The notes under the pieces are model-generated. The model saw only the letters and a program-made list of their open reading frames with translations, was not told the DNA's origin and made no database searches. Position numbers and translations under genes: made by a program. From Lateolabrax maculatus (Eukaryota; Chordata; Actinopteri; Acropomatiformes; Lateolabracidae): 64,000 bases of DNA. This document shows positions 1 through 13,200 of the stretch, in pieces (the first letter of the stretch is position 1; the number at the start of each line of letters is the position of its first letter). Location: NCBI GenBank assembly GCA_031216445.1, contig CM062208.1:4678001-4742000 (forward strand), given 5' to 3'.

Positions 1-132
1 TAAGAATTTATATTGAGGGTTGGTTATCTCCTTCTTGTCTGCTGTTTCATTGCACATGCCGATATCAGTAAGCGTCCAATTGAAAACCGATGCTGTCTGT
101 CCCCACACAGAGAAGGGGGTCGCTGTGCAGAG

Positions 133-3100
133 ATGGCTATGGTATGCCTGACAGACTTTGAGGAGTATGCTAAAGAGCATCTCTCAAAGGCTACCTGGGA
201 TTATTATGCAGCTGGAGCAGACGAATGCTGCACCAGGGATGACAATCTACTGGCTTACAAAAGGTACAGTGGGAAAAATGAAGTTTACCCAGACATTCAA
301 GGTCATTGCACATACACAAGTGAAGCGTCTCAATAGTGTTTTAATATTTATGAACACACTTTAAAATTTGAACTGCTCCCAACAAGACAGTCTTCATCTA
401 CAGTCATTGTACAACATGTGTAGCGACACAGAACAGTAAACTCTATCTTCTGTATCAGTGTGCTGCATAACACAAAAATTCACCATTGAGGGATGAAATA
501 ATTCATGTGTAGTTTTAGTTCTAAAACTGAAGCTCCTATGAGGACACAGTCTGTTATAAGGCCATAAATTAAAGCTTTTGTGGACTTTGGACTGCTGTAA
601 ATGATTTCTGTATGTATAGTACATTATGTGCGATGGTGATTCCTTATAATCACTAACAGGCAGTTCCATCTTAACCAGTGCTGATGCTGCACTGTTCCTC
701 CGACCCCCTGTAGTGAGTAGGGAACTGTTTTGAAAGTTGCATTACCAATGGGACACTGGGACTTCCTTCAACTTGTGCATTCCTCTCAGCTTTCCTAATG
801 TCTCCATAAAGACTGATAGACTGCTTTTCCTCACTGTGATGGTTCTGGACATGCATGTTTTTTCTACAACAAGCCTGTTACTAAGGTTTTGTTTTTGGGG
901 TCAGTTTAGACATTATCTGTCTTGTGTCTTGGAAAGAGATCTCAAGTTATAGCTCTGGGAAAACAGAAATACATAAGAATTATGACTTGTCCAGCAGAAA
1001 CAGCATGTTATAATATATAGTGTATATATAATTTTATTCTCTTAAAAGAATGGCTTTATTTGACAAGATTGATTTTAATGTTTTGTTAACATGTTAGTTT
1101 GGATTTAAATTTAGATTTCATTTCTTCAAATGAGTAAAATTAAGTGAAAAACAACACTTCCTGTACTTCTTTAGCTGGTCATAACGTGCCTTTCTAGCAA
1201 ATGACAACATCACTTTTTATTAGTTGTGATTGACCAGATTTATCCTGAAGAACACCCTCACCAACCTGAAACCCCCCCAATCCCTGTTTCATTTGGTGTT
1301 GTTGTTTACTTGTTCATCTGTACTTCACACCCAGGATCCGTCTGAGGCCTCGTATCCTGCGGGATGTGTCGGTGAGCGACACACGGACCACAGTGCAGGG
1401 CACCGAAATCAGCTTTCCAGTTGGAATCGCTCCTACTGCCTTCCACTGCCTGGCCTGGCATGAAGGAGAGGTGGCCACAGCTCGGGGTGAGGACTCTGTG
1501 TGTGTCACTGTTTTATTGTTTGAACTTCATTTGAAAGGGTAACAGGATCTCAATAATATTGACTTGTAAAACTCATAAAATCTCATAGACCCTTTCTCAA
1601 ATTGGACTATTCAGAAGTGATCGCAAAACCTTTGTATAACGCAAAAATAACTATGTTTTTTTAAGGGTTTTTTTTTTTATTTTGGAAGTTTTTTATCCAG
1701 TGACAATGTTAGCATACATTGCCAGCACTAGACGGGAGCATAAGATTGCAATAATCCAGCCAATATCACTATACCTTTTTCTAAAACCTTATTTAATTGA
1801 TTATTACAGTTGATTAATAAAAGCACATTGGCGGATCCTGCAGTTCCTGAAAGTCTGAGGCACACGGGCAATGATGTAGCTTAGTTAACTTCTCAGATCT
1901 ACATGTAACTTCCATCTTAAATGACCACACTAATGATAAAAACTTCCGCCTCACAGCCACAGAGGCACTCAACACATGTTACATCACCAGCACTTACTCC
2001 ACCTGCTCAGTGGAGGAGATTGTGGCAGCAGCGCCAAACGGCTACCGCTGGTTCCAGCTGTATGTGTACCGAGACCGGAAGCTGTCAGAACAGATTGTGC
2101 ACCGTGTCGAGTCCCTCGGCTACAAGGCCCTGGTCCTCACCGTCGACGTCCCCTACACAGGAAAGCGTCGCAATGACATCCGCAACCAGTTCAAGCTGCC
2201 GCCACACCTCAAGGTCAAGAACTTTGATGGTGTGTTCCAGGTAAATGTTTATTTCAACAAACTAAGACATAACAGAAAAATGAAATGAGTTAAAACTGAA
2301 CAAAGTATGGCAGCTACAAGTCATATATACAAAATATACAAACTCTGTGCACCAGCAGTGTCAAAGCTGCCCCATAACAACAGTTTAGGCATTATCAGTA
2401 AAAGTACGAGCAACAGGAGTAGTGGAGAATATTTATAGCACTTTTTCCACATGCAATATAAGCAGGAGGCAGCAGCCCCAGAGGAGTATGGGATCCCGGC
2501 CAACACCCTGGACCCCTCCATCAGCTGGAAGGACGTGTACTGGCTGCAGTCCATCACCCGCCTGCCTATTATTATCAAGGGAATCCTGACCAAGGAGGAC
2601 GCCGAGCTGGCCGTGGAGCACGGTGTCCAGGGGATCATTGTCTCAAACCACGGGGGGAGACAGCTGGACGGAGGCCCGGCATCGGTACTTACTGACCCCG
2701 TTCCTTCTTGAGTTATATTAACGATCATTTTGTTTCTGATATGTTATGTTTATAGAAGGGGGGTGCATGTGTATACCCATGTCAGAGAGCAATGACACAG
2801 CCCTGTTACAGGAGTAGAAGTAGAAGTAATCAATACAGAAATGAACAGCCAAAGCAGTAGTACAGTAGTGATGTGCGTGGTAGTAGCAATACACTTATTA
2901 AAAGTACAAGTAGTAGAAGTAGCTCTCCTGTACTAGTAGTAACTGTTGTAGCGGGATTAGTGCAAGTGATAGTAAAAGTAGTACTAGTACTTCAAATATA
3001 ATTGTTGGCTCTTGCAAAGAGTTACATGAGAACAAAGATATCACTCTCATGACTGTACCTACGAGCACCTCTGACGCTCACTAATTAACACGTTATGTCT

Positions 3101-4551
3101 TGTTTGTGTCAACCGTACAAAACACAAAAAAAGTGTTTTGCAGATGTAACAAACAAGATGTGATGTGTTGATTGCTGAGCTGTAGAGGTGCTGGTAGCTG
3201 GATTTTGCAACCCTCCCCGTTTCCATTCTTTATGTTAAGCTAAGCGAGAGTGGTATCGATCCTCTCATCGAGCTCAAGTCAAACTGTCACCTACTGTTTT
3301 AGTATTTGACAATGATAAACCTTTCAAAATACACAAGTGAAATGTTGCCTGTAGCCTGTAGTTGCATACAGAGTGTAACTTGGAGTGAAGTGCAGTATGA
3401 AGCCAGTTGGAAACACACCTACACTTACCAGCCTGTGCTCTGCTATTATAAAGTACGGTGACCTTGTTGTAACTTCACCTCTGCTGCTTACAGATCGACG
3501 CGCTGTCAGAGATCGTGGACACGGTGCAGGGCAGGATCGAGGTCTATGTGGACGGAGGAATCAGGACAGGAAGTGATGTATTGAAAGCGCTGGCCTTGGG
3601 AGCCAAGTGTGTTTTCATCGGCCGTCCAGCAGTGTGGGGCCTCGCATACAAGGTACATACAGTTACACTGATCACTGTGTGACACTGTTTACTAGTAGTA
3701 CATTTGATATAATGTGTTTCTTTTCATTTAAATATTATTACTGACAACTGTCTGGCTGTGTTGACATATTCCCTCTCTTGTTTAGCTTCTAACCTACATA
3801 CTAAGCCACTGTCCTTGAAAGCTAAAGTTTATTTTTGAAAGTGTCGTGGTTGATTTTATTTTTCTTGTTCAGCCTTCAATAACTTTACATAAATAACCAC
3901 CATCAGGTTCATAGGAACCAAACACTGAGATACAGAAGAATTCAACTCTTTTTTAATACAAAGCAGTTTCTTTGTTGTCGTTTTGAATACATGCGTCATT
4001 ACAACTGTTGCTATGAGAACAACCTGCCTTTCTGTAGCTCTCTCAGGTATTTAGATAAGGATGTTCTTGACATGAGAAACTCCCCACTTCCTTTTTACAA
4101 TAACAACGTTATTTTAGTTCCTTCAACAAAGGTCATTGATGTAGTTGGAGCTAGAGCCTTGGAGTAAGGCCCCTGTTGTGTGGGTTGTAAAATCAGAGTT
4201 TACAGAAATTCTTGATCTGTGTTTGGCAGTAAAAAAAAAGTAAATAACTGACAAATTAAATTAAGTTTTTAGTAACTGTGAGTGCTGTGTGATCTTTCAG
4301 GGTGAGGAAGGCTTGAGGGAAGTACTGCAGATCTTAAATGATGAGTTCCGTCTGTCCATGGCTTTATCAGGTGAGAGGTGAACTCACTAAAGTGATCCAA
4401 GTACCCATCCTAATATATTTTCTGGCAAAAACTAAGTACAGCAATATTCCGTCTACCAAAAGAATGATTACGTTTTTTATATTAATCTGATCCAGGTTGC
4501 AGGAACGTGGCAGAAATCAACAGGAACCTCATTCAGTTCTCTAAACTGTAG
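133..4551 (+). CDS. hao2: hydroxyacid oxidase 2 (peroxisomal FMN-dependent 2-hydroxyacid oxidase)
   Basis: The seven coding exons are 133-263, 1335-1486, 1957-2240, 2466-2684, 3494-3652, 4301-4370 and 4496-4551. All have GT-AG borders and consistent phase, giving 356 residues (human HAO2 is about 351). The protein matches the FMN-dependent alpha-hydroxyacid oxidase fold, which oxidises long-chain 2-hydroxy acids to 2-keto acids with release of hydrogen peroxide. Visible active-site elements are FQLYVY (flavin/substrate contacts), IIIKGIL (flavin lysine) and SNHGGRQLD (catalytic histidine and substrate arginine). The C-terminus is FSKL, so SKL is a peroxisomal import signal. The start MAMVCLTDF was chosen because it matches the HAO2 N-terminus; an acceptor about 24 bases upstream implies a 5'UTR intron. 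Residues resemble HAO2 more than HAO1, for example RDDN and NRNLIQFS. The next gene but one is hsd3b, as in mammals, which supports the HAO2 assignment. Confidence 0.95.
2808..2995 (+). repeat. degenerate AGT/GTA-rich low-complexity tract
   Basis: An imperfect trinucleotide tract (agtagaagtag, gtagtag, agtagtac and similar) sits in the hao2 intron between the fourth and fifth coding exons. It looks like an old decayed microsatellite with no coding frame. Confidence 0.6.
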
Positions 4552-4921
4552 CGGACCAGCAGAGGGCAGCACCGAGGACAATAACGGCACCCACTGAACA
4601 GGACTCACCCCAGAACTCATGACTTCATCATGTCAGGAAACATGAAACATGCACGCAGCTTCCATAATTTGGAAATGACTCATGATGTCTGATATCCAAT
4701 ATGTATTCATGCAAAAGTGTACGCAAGAGAGAGTGTTTAGGGGAAAGAAGAGGGTCTGCGGCAGATTTATCAAGTGGATAATTAAAGTGTTTTTGCTTTT
4801 GGATTGGAGGGGGTGGAGGCACTTTTCATGAAACCAACAAACTTCTTTTGGTTTGACTGTAACAAATGCAACTGATAATACCATGAACCAGTGCTTGAGA
4901 TGCTGCCAGTACTTGTGGTTG

Positions 4922-4927
4922 AATAAA
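4922..4927 (+). terminator. hao2: hao2 polyadenylation signal AATAAA
   Basis: AATAAA lies about 370 bases after the hao2 stop codon and is the first canonical hexamer in that 3' region. The 3'UTR extent is inferred from it. Confidence 0.6.
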
Positions 4928-5529
4928 CGCCTGCTGAGGTGATAAATATCTGTTGCTCTGCATCTATTATTAGTAGGCAATAACAAATGGAACTGTAGCA
5001 GAAGTGTGTCTTTTGTTTTTCTTTTCCAACTTAATGCTCAAGGAAATTAACATGGACAATCACTGTGTATTTAGGTATTTATCAACTGATCCAGAGTGGA
5101 GGCACACGATTGCCACAAAATCTTAAATGGTAATGGGTGTTCAATTCACTCTATTCTGTGTTTTAAATTTCTAATGAAATTAGTAAAACTAACCTGATCA
5201 ATGATTGTACATCATTTCAGCTACAGGTCAGATTCCCACCAGCATCTAGAAAACACAGCTAGCTAAAAACTTCCACTTAAAACGTCAAAACACCATTTTT
5301 CTGCTGCCTTTGCATGTGAATTTGTAGAGTATGTTATAAATGTGTTCAACTTCCATCAGGCAGATGATAAACAATATGGGGTTATCATGCCTGTCTTATA
5401 TACGTAGGTAATCAAAGGCCTGCTAGTGTGCCCATGTACTTAATTCAAAATCTTAAAACAGCTTGTGTAACCTTTTGCTTATTTCACTAACACTATAACA
5501 AGTGTGACACATTGAGGTAGGGCGCGTCA
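4928..5529. other. intergenic spacer between hao2 and the KLHL-like gene
   Basis: AT-rich sequence with no supported coding exon. The last part, from about 5515, becomes GC-richer and probably holds the promoter of the KLHL-like gene. No TATA box was recognised. Confidence 0.5.
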
Positions 5530-5758
5530 AGATGCAAAGAGGCGCAGACAGTGAGAAAGAGAAGTAGCACAGGAAGTGACTGAGGTCTCGGTTAAGGCAA
5601 CAAAACGGTGATGCTCACCCAGATCCTTTAACTCTCCAAGCAGCCGGCGCAGAGCAGCAGACATTTTTCTGTTCAGTTCCTCTCAGAGTTTGGGTTTGTT
5701 AAACGAACAGGCTGGAGGGAGGCCTGGGCTCCAGTTTGCTGAGGAGGATTTCTTCCAG
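5530..5758 (+). other. probable 5' noncoding first exon of the KLHL-like gene
   Basis: A GC-richer stretch ends in a strong donor, TTCCAG followed by gtaggt at 5759. Its ATG triplets are quickly followed by stops, so it reads as 5'UTR. The next downstream acceptor with a start codon is at 7250. The 5' boundary is a guess because no transcription start can be seen. Confidence 0.45.
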
Positions 5759-7298
5759 GTAGGTCACCCACAGGCGTCCCTTTCGTACATGTAAATGGCA
5801 GTAAAGTACCACAAATTCACATGTGTGTGTTCGTGTGGCTCTGTTGCAGCTGCACAGGAACGTGCATTTAGATAGGCTGGAGTGGTGCATTTAATGTCAC
5901 TCATTTTAATTCTGTTTTGTAAGTGTGACACTGAGCTACTGTGTCTCCTCAGCGTCGCACCTGTCAGTCGAGCAAGAGCTTGAGTGTATGTCACTTTGTT
6001 CTGTGCAAGAGGTCATTTAGTGGAGACTGAACTTAGATTTTATTTTTGAACATTAATAAGTATGTTGTATGTTGTGACACCATGTGTAGATGCAACATTA
6101 AGAGGTTTTAAATTACATTTTATTAAAGTCCTCGTAATCACTTATGAGTGTGAAGAGTGACAGTAAAATCAGTAAAACATCAACAAACAGCATTGTTTTT
6201 TCTCCAGATTCCACCATTATACATTATCAAAACGTCATTCACACGCGCCCCGCACACTTTTCAGTGTATTAATGTGTGGAAGGCAGCAGGTGTCACCATG
6301 TTAGGAAAATATTATCTAGTTCTCTTTTTAAATGGTGTGAAAACAACTGTCATCAGTAAGTCAAACAAATAAGTCACTCGGGCTACAAGCACAGACGTCT
6401 CTGTGGGTCCCATCAACAATTTAAAGATTACATACAACGATGCACTAAATACAAACACATACGCATAAATATGGTACATGGTTTGTTGTAGATACTTATG
6501 GAGTATAATGAAGATATTTTTGTCAAATTCTACAAAAATAAAAACAAGTCTGTGTATTATAGCTACATAAAGTTTTGACACCAGATTACATGCTGCTCTT
6601 ATCAATACTAAACATGTGTCAAGTATGGTTTTAGTGCTCATATAAAAACAACATTAACTACCAGATAGTTGATTGCTGCACATTACTAAAAGTGATACCA
6701 AATGAGCTGAATGCGCCTACAAAATATCAAACATGTAAAAAAAAAAACAACAACCAGAAAGCGTCTGATTTCATCTGATGATAAACATGCTACTGACCTG
6801 ATGCTTCAAGTTGCAACATAGAGAATGTGAAAATGAATGCTTTACTGTACTATATTAAATAAATCCTCACAGAATTGTCCACAACATTTGGCACAGACGT
6901 ATTATAAAACAGAAAGGTGTTTCAGTTTAACTGGGAGACTAAAAAATGATTTAGAAAAAGGTCTGAATCAAGTTCAGTCAAGTTTGCACTGTCGCCCAAC
7001 AAGCGAGGCCACATCAAACACACAGCATGTATCACACTGTGAAAACGAACACATCACAACTAAAGTGAAGGTCTTCACACAGAAGAAACTTTAAGACAGT
7101 AGACAAATGAGTCAACATCTGATTGTAGTCGTACGTAGGTTCAAAACGTTTTCCTGTCTTCTTTTGGGGTCAAAACACCACCAAACAATCCTGTGTAGCT
7201 CATAAAATCTATTTCTGTCCTCTAAAGTTTGTGTTTTGTCTTCATGTAGGAAGTCTCACCAGCGTAACAACAGCCCTCAACTCCAAGAGGCTAATGAA

Positions 7299-10200
7299 AT
7301 GGGGTAAGGTGTACAGAACTTATTGACTGATCACTCACTCAAGATGATTCTTGAGGTTGAAACGAGATCATCAGAGTTAAAAGTGTTTGATTTCCGTTCA
7401 ATCATTACCCAGCATCCATTTTGATCTCTACTACTGTACAATAGGTTCCAAGTTTAATGACAGGAACACATGCTATGTTTATTAAAGATTATGTTTTTTC
7501 ACCTAAATATTTAAGCTTTCAGATTCCTGCATACTTGTGATTGTAAAACCTCCTCGGATTTAAATTGTGTGTATAAACATACTTGAAAAGCTGTTGTTTT
7601 CCAGTGGTTTTCTGTAGATTACAAGACAGTTAGTGTAAGAGTGGCAGCAGTTTTCAATCCTGCATTTTAAATTTTGGTGGTGGGCTACCCACTGTATAAA
7701 TTCATTATCCATTTAAAAATAAATTAAAATAATTTTTAAATTAATATCTTTCACTAACTTTCACTTGAATATTCTACTTTTTGTTGAAAATGTAAACACT
7801 TTCTTGCCTTTGGTTTACAGAATGTACATTTTTACTTTATTTTTACCTGGACTCACTGTACTGTATGTGAGTAGCTTACCAGGAAACAGCTTCAAGAGGA
7901 GACGTGGTTTGCTTGAAAATGGTTCACTGGTTCCTCCTTTTCAGTTTGCAGAACACGCAACACAAAGCAGATTAGGGACTTTTGTAAACTGCATTGAGAA
8001 GGAGGGGCACCTTAAAGAAAACAAGCTCCATTAATCAAATTTCATTTTAGAGATGGTTAAAGTCAGGCTTTGGGCCATGTAAGGAGTTAGGGTCTGCCAA
8101 TTCAACTGAAAGAAGTGGTATTCGTACACAACCTAAGAATAAACTTTTTAAATAAATCTTCACATGTTTTTAAGCTTTTGCACTCACTTGCATTCAATTG
8201 TACATACTTGCTTTATAATATAAAATCCATGAAGATGTTTTGGATTCAGGCTCAACACCATCACTGTTGAACTGCAGTGAGTGTCAATTCATCGGGGGTG
8301 TAAAATGACACAGTAGAGCACAAACTTCACCTCCTCTTCCTCCGTAGGGGAAGCGGAGACGACAGCGGGCCGGGGAGGCTGAGCCGCCGGTTGTCTCGTC
8401 TGGGCAGCAGGCATCAGTCCAGAGATCCTCCGAGACCTCCAGTTCAGCCGGAGAGACCTCCTGCTCCGCCTGTTCAACAAGGTGTGTGCTCACTGGACGT
8501 CTGTAGCCTCCATTTTCTATTTTAATTATTGATCCCATCTGATACAGGAAAGACATGAAACTCACACATGGTGGTAAAAAGTACATTTACTCAGGTACTA
8601 TAAGATTTTGCAGTCTCCCCTTTCCATTCTTACTTGACTATTTCCTTATATGCTACTTTATATTTCTACTCCAATACGTTTGAGAGGGAATTACAGTAAG
8701 CCACAGTTTCACTCCACTACATTTATTTGACAGAAACATTTAGTGGTTACTTTTCAGATTAATCTTTAGTTTAAAATATGACGCATTATAATAGATTAAA
8801 CTATCATTTGTATATAAAGTAGTTCAAATGTATTACAACATTAAATTACTGCTTACACATTAATACATCAATAATGATCCATCATTTACTGACAGGAGCC
8901 ATTCTGCATGATGAGTACTTCTACTTTTGATGCTTTAAATAATCAGGGTGGTTGTCATTCAAGTTTTAGTAGTTTAGCAGCTTCATGTAACTGCAGCAGC
9001 AACAGTATGATGACTTCCCTCATCTGTTAATATCTGTTCTCCATTTGGGTTTTGATAGATGACCGGCCTTCTCCACCAGCTCCAGCTCCACCTCCGGCAC
9101 CAGCTCCAGCTTCTCTCCCCCCACCCATGGAAATGCCACCTAAACGGCCAGACAAAGCCACAAAGCCAAAACTTCCCCCTCGGCCGCTGTGCAAGGTCTT
9201 CAGCAGCACTGAACATGGAGCGGCTGTGTTGCAGGTAAATACGTGTGACTTTTTAACAAACTGAATGGCAAAAGCTGAGAAATTCATTGGTAATTTTTAA
9301 ATCCCCAATCTGCAATGGGTGTAAGGGGCTGCATCACCCTAATCATCGGTTTATGGTGGAGTTGCCCACTGGCCCTCTTGTATATGGTGCACTTAAGTTA
9401 CTTAGATAGAAAATGCAACACTAACACTGTTTTTCCTGAAAGGGCTTTGATGCTTTTCGGGCTGACGAGACTCTCTGTGATGTCGTCTTGGTTCCTGGGG
9501 ACAGCAAGGAAACTTTCCCAGTCCACAGAGTCATCATGGCTTCATCCAGTGACTATTTCAAAGCAATGTTCACAGGTGAGTTGTCCTTTTTAATTTGGTT
9601 GGAAGTTGACAACACAGGAAACCTGGGTTTTGGAGTTAAATGCATGGTGAAATACATGCAGCGATAAGTGCATTACTATAAAGTGCAACCCATCAAAACA
9701 ACAGCACTATCTGTAAAATACATGTATGTACATGTCAATTTGGGTGGATAAAACATTAGAAACACATTATTTGTGTCAGTTTTGTCCAATACCACTATTC
9801 CACATTTTCAAATAAACATTCAAAAATAGCAAAAGAAAAGTGTTGCCATTTTGATTTACTTCTGCATTAAACTTCCCTTCGGTTGCAGCTTCACAAATGA
9901 TATTTGCATTTTACACCATAATGTACAGTACAGTCCTTTGATTATCCTCACACTGCCTGAGCAGCCAGGCTTCACGGTGTCAGCTGTGACTTTGAAGCTT
10001 GCTGACTGCGCACTTTGGCATAATGCCTGCACCAGGCAAATCTGAAATGATGCAAAATCACTCATTAACCATGTCCTTGTCACTCTGTCCTTGTCTTTCC
10101 CTTGTCCAGGAGGCATGAGGGAGCAGGAGATGAGAGAGATCAAGCTGCATGGGGTCACTAAGTTGGGTTTAAAGAACATTATAGACTTCATTTACACATC

Positions 10201-13200
10201 CAAAGTCAGCCTCGACATGAGTAATCTCCAGGACACACTGGAGGCTGCAAACTTCCTGCAGGTCATGCCTGTCCTGAGCTTCTGTAATCAGCTCCTGAGC
10301 AGTGAGGTGAGAGGTTTATCTTTCAGTGTAACGTCACACATTCATTAATTTCAGGTTTTTTATATTTAACTACACTGGAGGTCGAGCTCATTAAGCAGCC
10401 AGATCCCCCTGAGTGCTTCACTGTCCTTTAATGCACTCTCTGCCAGTGTCAATTATACAATACAGAATAAAAGACATTTATGAGTGACCCGTGTATGTGG
10501 TCACTATAGTTGCAGCTGCAAAATAGGGAAAGTAATGCAGAGGAAAGCTAACAATATTTATGCTGTGCTCACTCTGTCTGTGATGCAGATCACCATTGAT
10601 AACTGTGTGGAGGTGGAGCACATCGCCACAGACCTGCTTCTGGAGGACGTTCAGCTGAATATAAGTGAGTGTTATGAAACTCATCTAAGAGCACAGTCAC
10701 AAAAGTACAATCTCTCTTCAGATCCACAGCAATCTCTAAAAACAGTCTATCCATCCATCACTACATTATTTACACCCACAGATTTGTGTATCATCATCAT
10801 GTTTTTGGTTCAAAAACTAAAATAAACTGGAGGATCTTGATAATCAAAGTTGATCCCCTTTGTTCCATCAAACCTAGGTGAGTTTGTGAGCCAGAATCTT
10901 TCAGCGTTGGTGGCGTGTGGCCGCTACCTCCAGCTCTCTGAAACCACCATGTCCAACGCTCTGGCCAGCAACTCCCTGGAGGGTTTCTCTGAGATGGAGC
11001 TCTACCACATCGCCAGGGGATGGCTGGATCACGACCTCCCCAATCGCCGCTCCTCCGTCTACGCCTTGATGCGCCACATTCGCTTCCCGCTGATGAGCCC
11101 CACCGAGCTGATTCAGATCTCCCAGGAAGATGAAGAGGGAGGGGACTCCATGATGCGCTCTGAGACGGCCTGCGTGAACCTCCTGCTGGAGGCCAGCAAC
11201 TACCAGATGATGCCTTTCATGCAGCCGGCTCTGCAAACTGAGCGGACAAAAATACGGTCAGAGGCCACCCACATTCTGGCACTGGGCGGTGTGATGCGGC
11301 AGCAGCTGGTGGTGAGCCGGGAGCTGAGACTTTATGATGAAAACACCTGCCACTGGAGGGCCCTGAAGCCCATGGAGGTGCCGCGTTACCAGCATGGTGT
11401 GGCTCTTCTGGGCGGCTTCCTCTTTATTGTTGGAGGTCAGAGCACCTTCACTTCACACTGTACACTCTCAGGGTGAAACTGACATTGAGCCTTCAGTTCA
11501 AACTGCATGTGTTCATTTAACATATTTAATTTGGGACAAACACGAACACACAAAATCAAGAAACCTAAATGTAAATCTTTGTCCATGCAAACCACAAGAT
11601 AGGAGCATAATTGTCTAAAGAAACATAACCCAAGGCAAACCCTCGTGTGCCTGGTGAATAGAACAAATCAAACAAGACTTGCACATTTTTAATTTCTAAG
11701 TCGAACCAGTTCAAGGTGAAGTCAAGGATACATCATGCATCATCACAACTAAAAGGATGACCGAATGATATTAAGAAATAAGAAGAACAAAAAATGCTTT
11801 TTTTAGAAATAACTTTGACTTAGACTCTGACACTGAATCTTGGTGACTTCTCAGGCCAGAGTACATACGACACCAAGGGTAAGACGGCCATAGACAGCGC
11901 CTATCGCTACGACCCGCGCTTCGACAAGTGGCTCCAGATTGCTTCACTCAACGAGAAGAGGACTTTCTTCCACCTGAGCACTCTGAAGGGGAAACTGTTT
12001 GCAGTCGGAGGAAGGAACGCCTCAGGAGAGATTGGTGAGCTGCTACTAATTCTTGTGCTCTGGACTGCTTTTACTACTGCAAGCTGATCAATTGATGATT
12101 AATTCTGATCATCCTTTGATTCATTAATGCAGTTCATGAAGACATGTTGTTAAAATCAGCATATCTAATTCTTTTTAAAGAAAATCAATACTGAAACAAA
12201 AATGATAAAACTTCTACTAGAACTTATAGTACTTGTACTTCTACTCCCACAACTGCTGCTACTATTATTGTTATTAACTACAGATATTACTACTGTTAAT
12301 GCTTCTGCTGGAGTGTTTTTTTTTGCATGACAGAAAAAAACAATAATCTTTAAATAAAACTCAACCCCAAACACCTCTCTGTCACTTTGATCAGACACAG
12401 TGGAGTGCTACAACCTGAAGAAAAATGAGTGGACATTTGTGACCAATATGGTGGAGCCTCACTATGGACATGCTGGAACAGTTCACGGGGACCTCATGTA
12501 CATCTCAGGTAAGGCAACACTCTTCAACACAGTCAGGGTTTATCTTTATTGACTGTTTTCAGACACCATTCATCATACTTCATGTCTCTGTCATTTATTA
12601 AGTAGATTTATCTTTGCCTGGGATGAGTAGAAACATTTTCCTCTGCTGTGGATGCATCTTTGGCTGAGTTTGCATCATCTAGGGAAAAACTTCTATACGC
12701 ACGCACAGACCTGCGTCTTTTCAATGAATATGTCCTGTATATAATTGCATTGCATCTATCATTCGATTTGTCTGAACACACCTTTAAATTCTATTTTCAT
12801 GACACAGTGATAAAGAACCAAAAAGCTATGTGATGAAATCAAATTCATAATTCCTAAAATAATAAAATGAATATTTCAGTGGTTAAAATTGCATTTTAAA
12901 ACATGAAACATCGTTTTCAAACTGAGTTAATGCTTCCTATTTAATAAGACAGACCCGAAACTAGACAATTTGTTGAAAGGCACAGTATGAACAACTGTGT
13001 GAAGTCCTCATACATCGTCCTAAACTCCATATAAAGATCCCGCTCAGACACACTCTCCACTGTTGTTGACACATGCTTTATACGCCTAGTATACAAAACT
13101 AACTTCCTCCCTAAGGTTTTATACAACTGTTTAACAAAGTTATGCAACTTCTCCCTTTGCTACTGAAAAAGGACAGTCATTATTCACACAATCGGAAGAG

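Noticed and set aside
5764..5994. Minus-strand open frames around the KLHL 5' exon
   Set aside because: Short frames without splice support or recognisable protein.
7291..7303. Start at ATGAAATGGG for the KLHL-like gene
   Set aside because: That frame meets a stop after joining to exon 8348; the overlapping ATGGG frame stays open.
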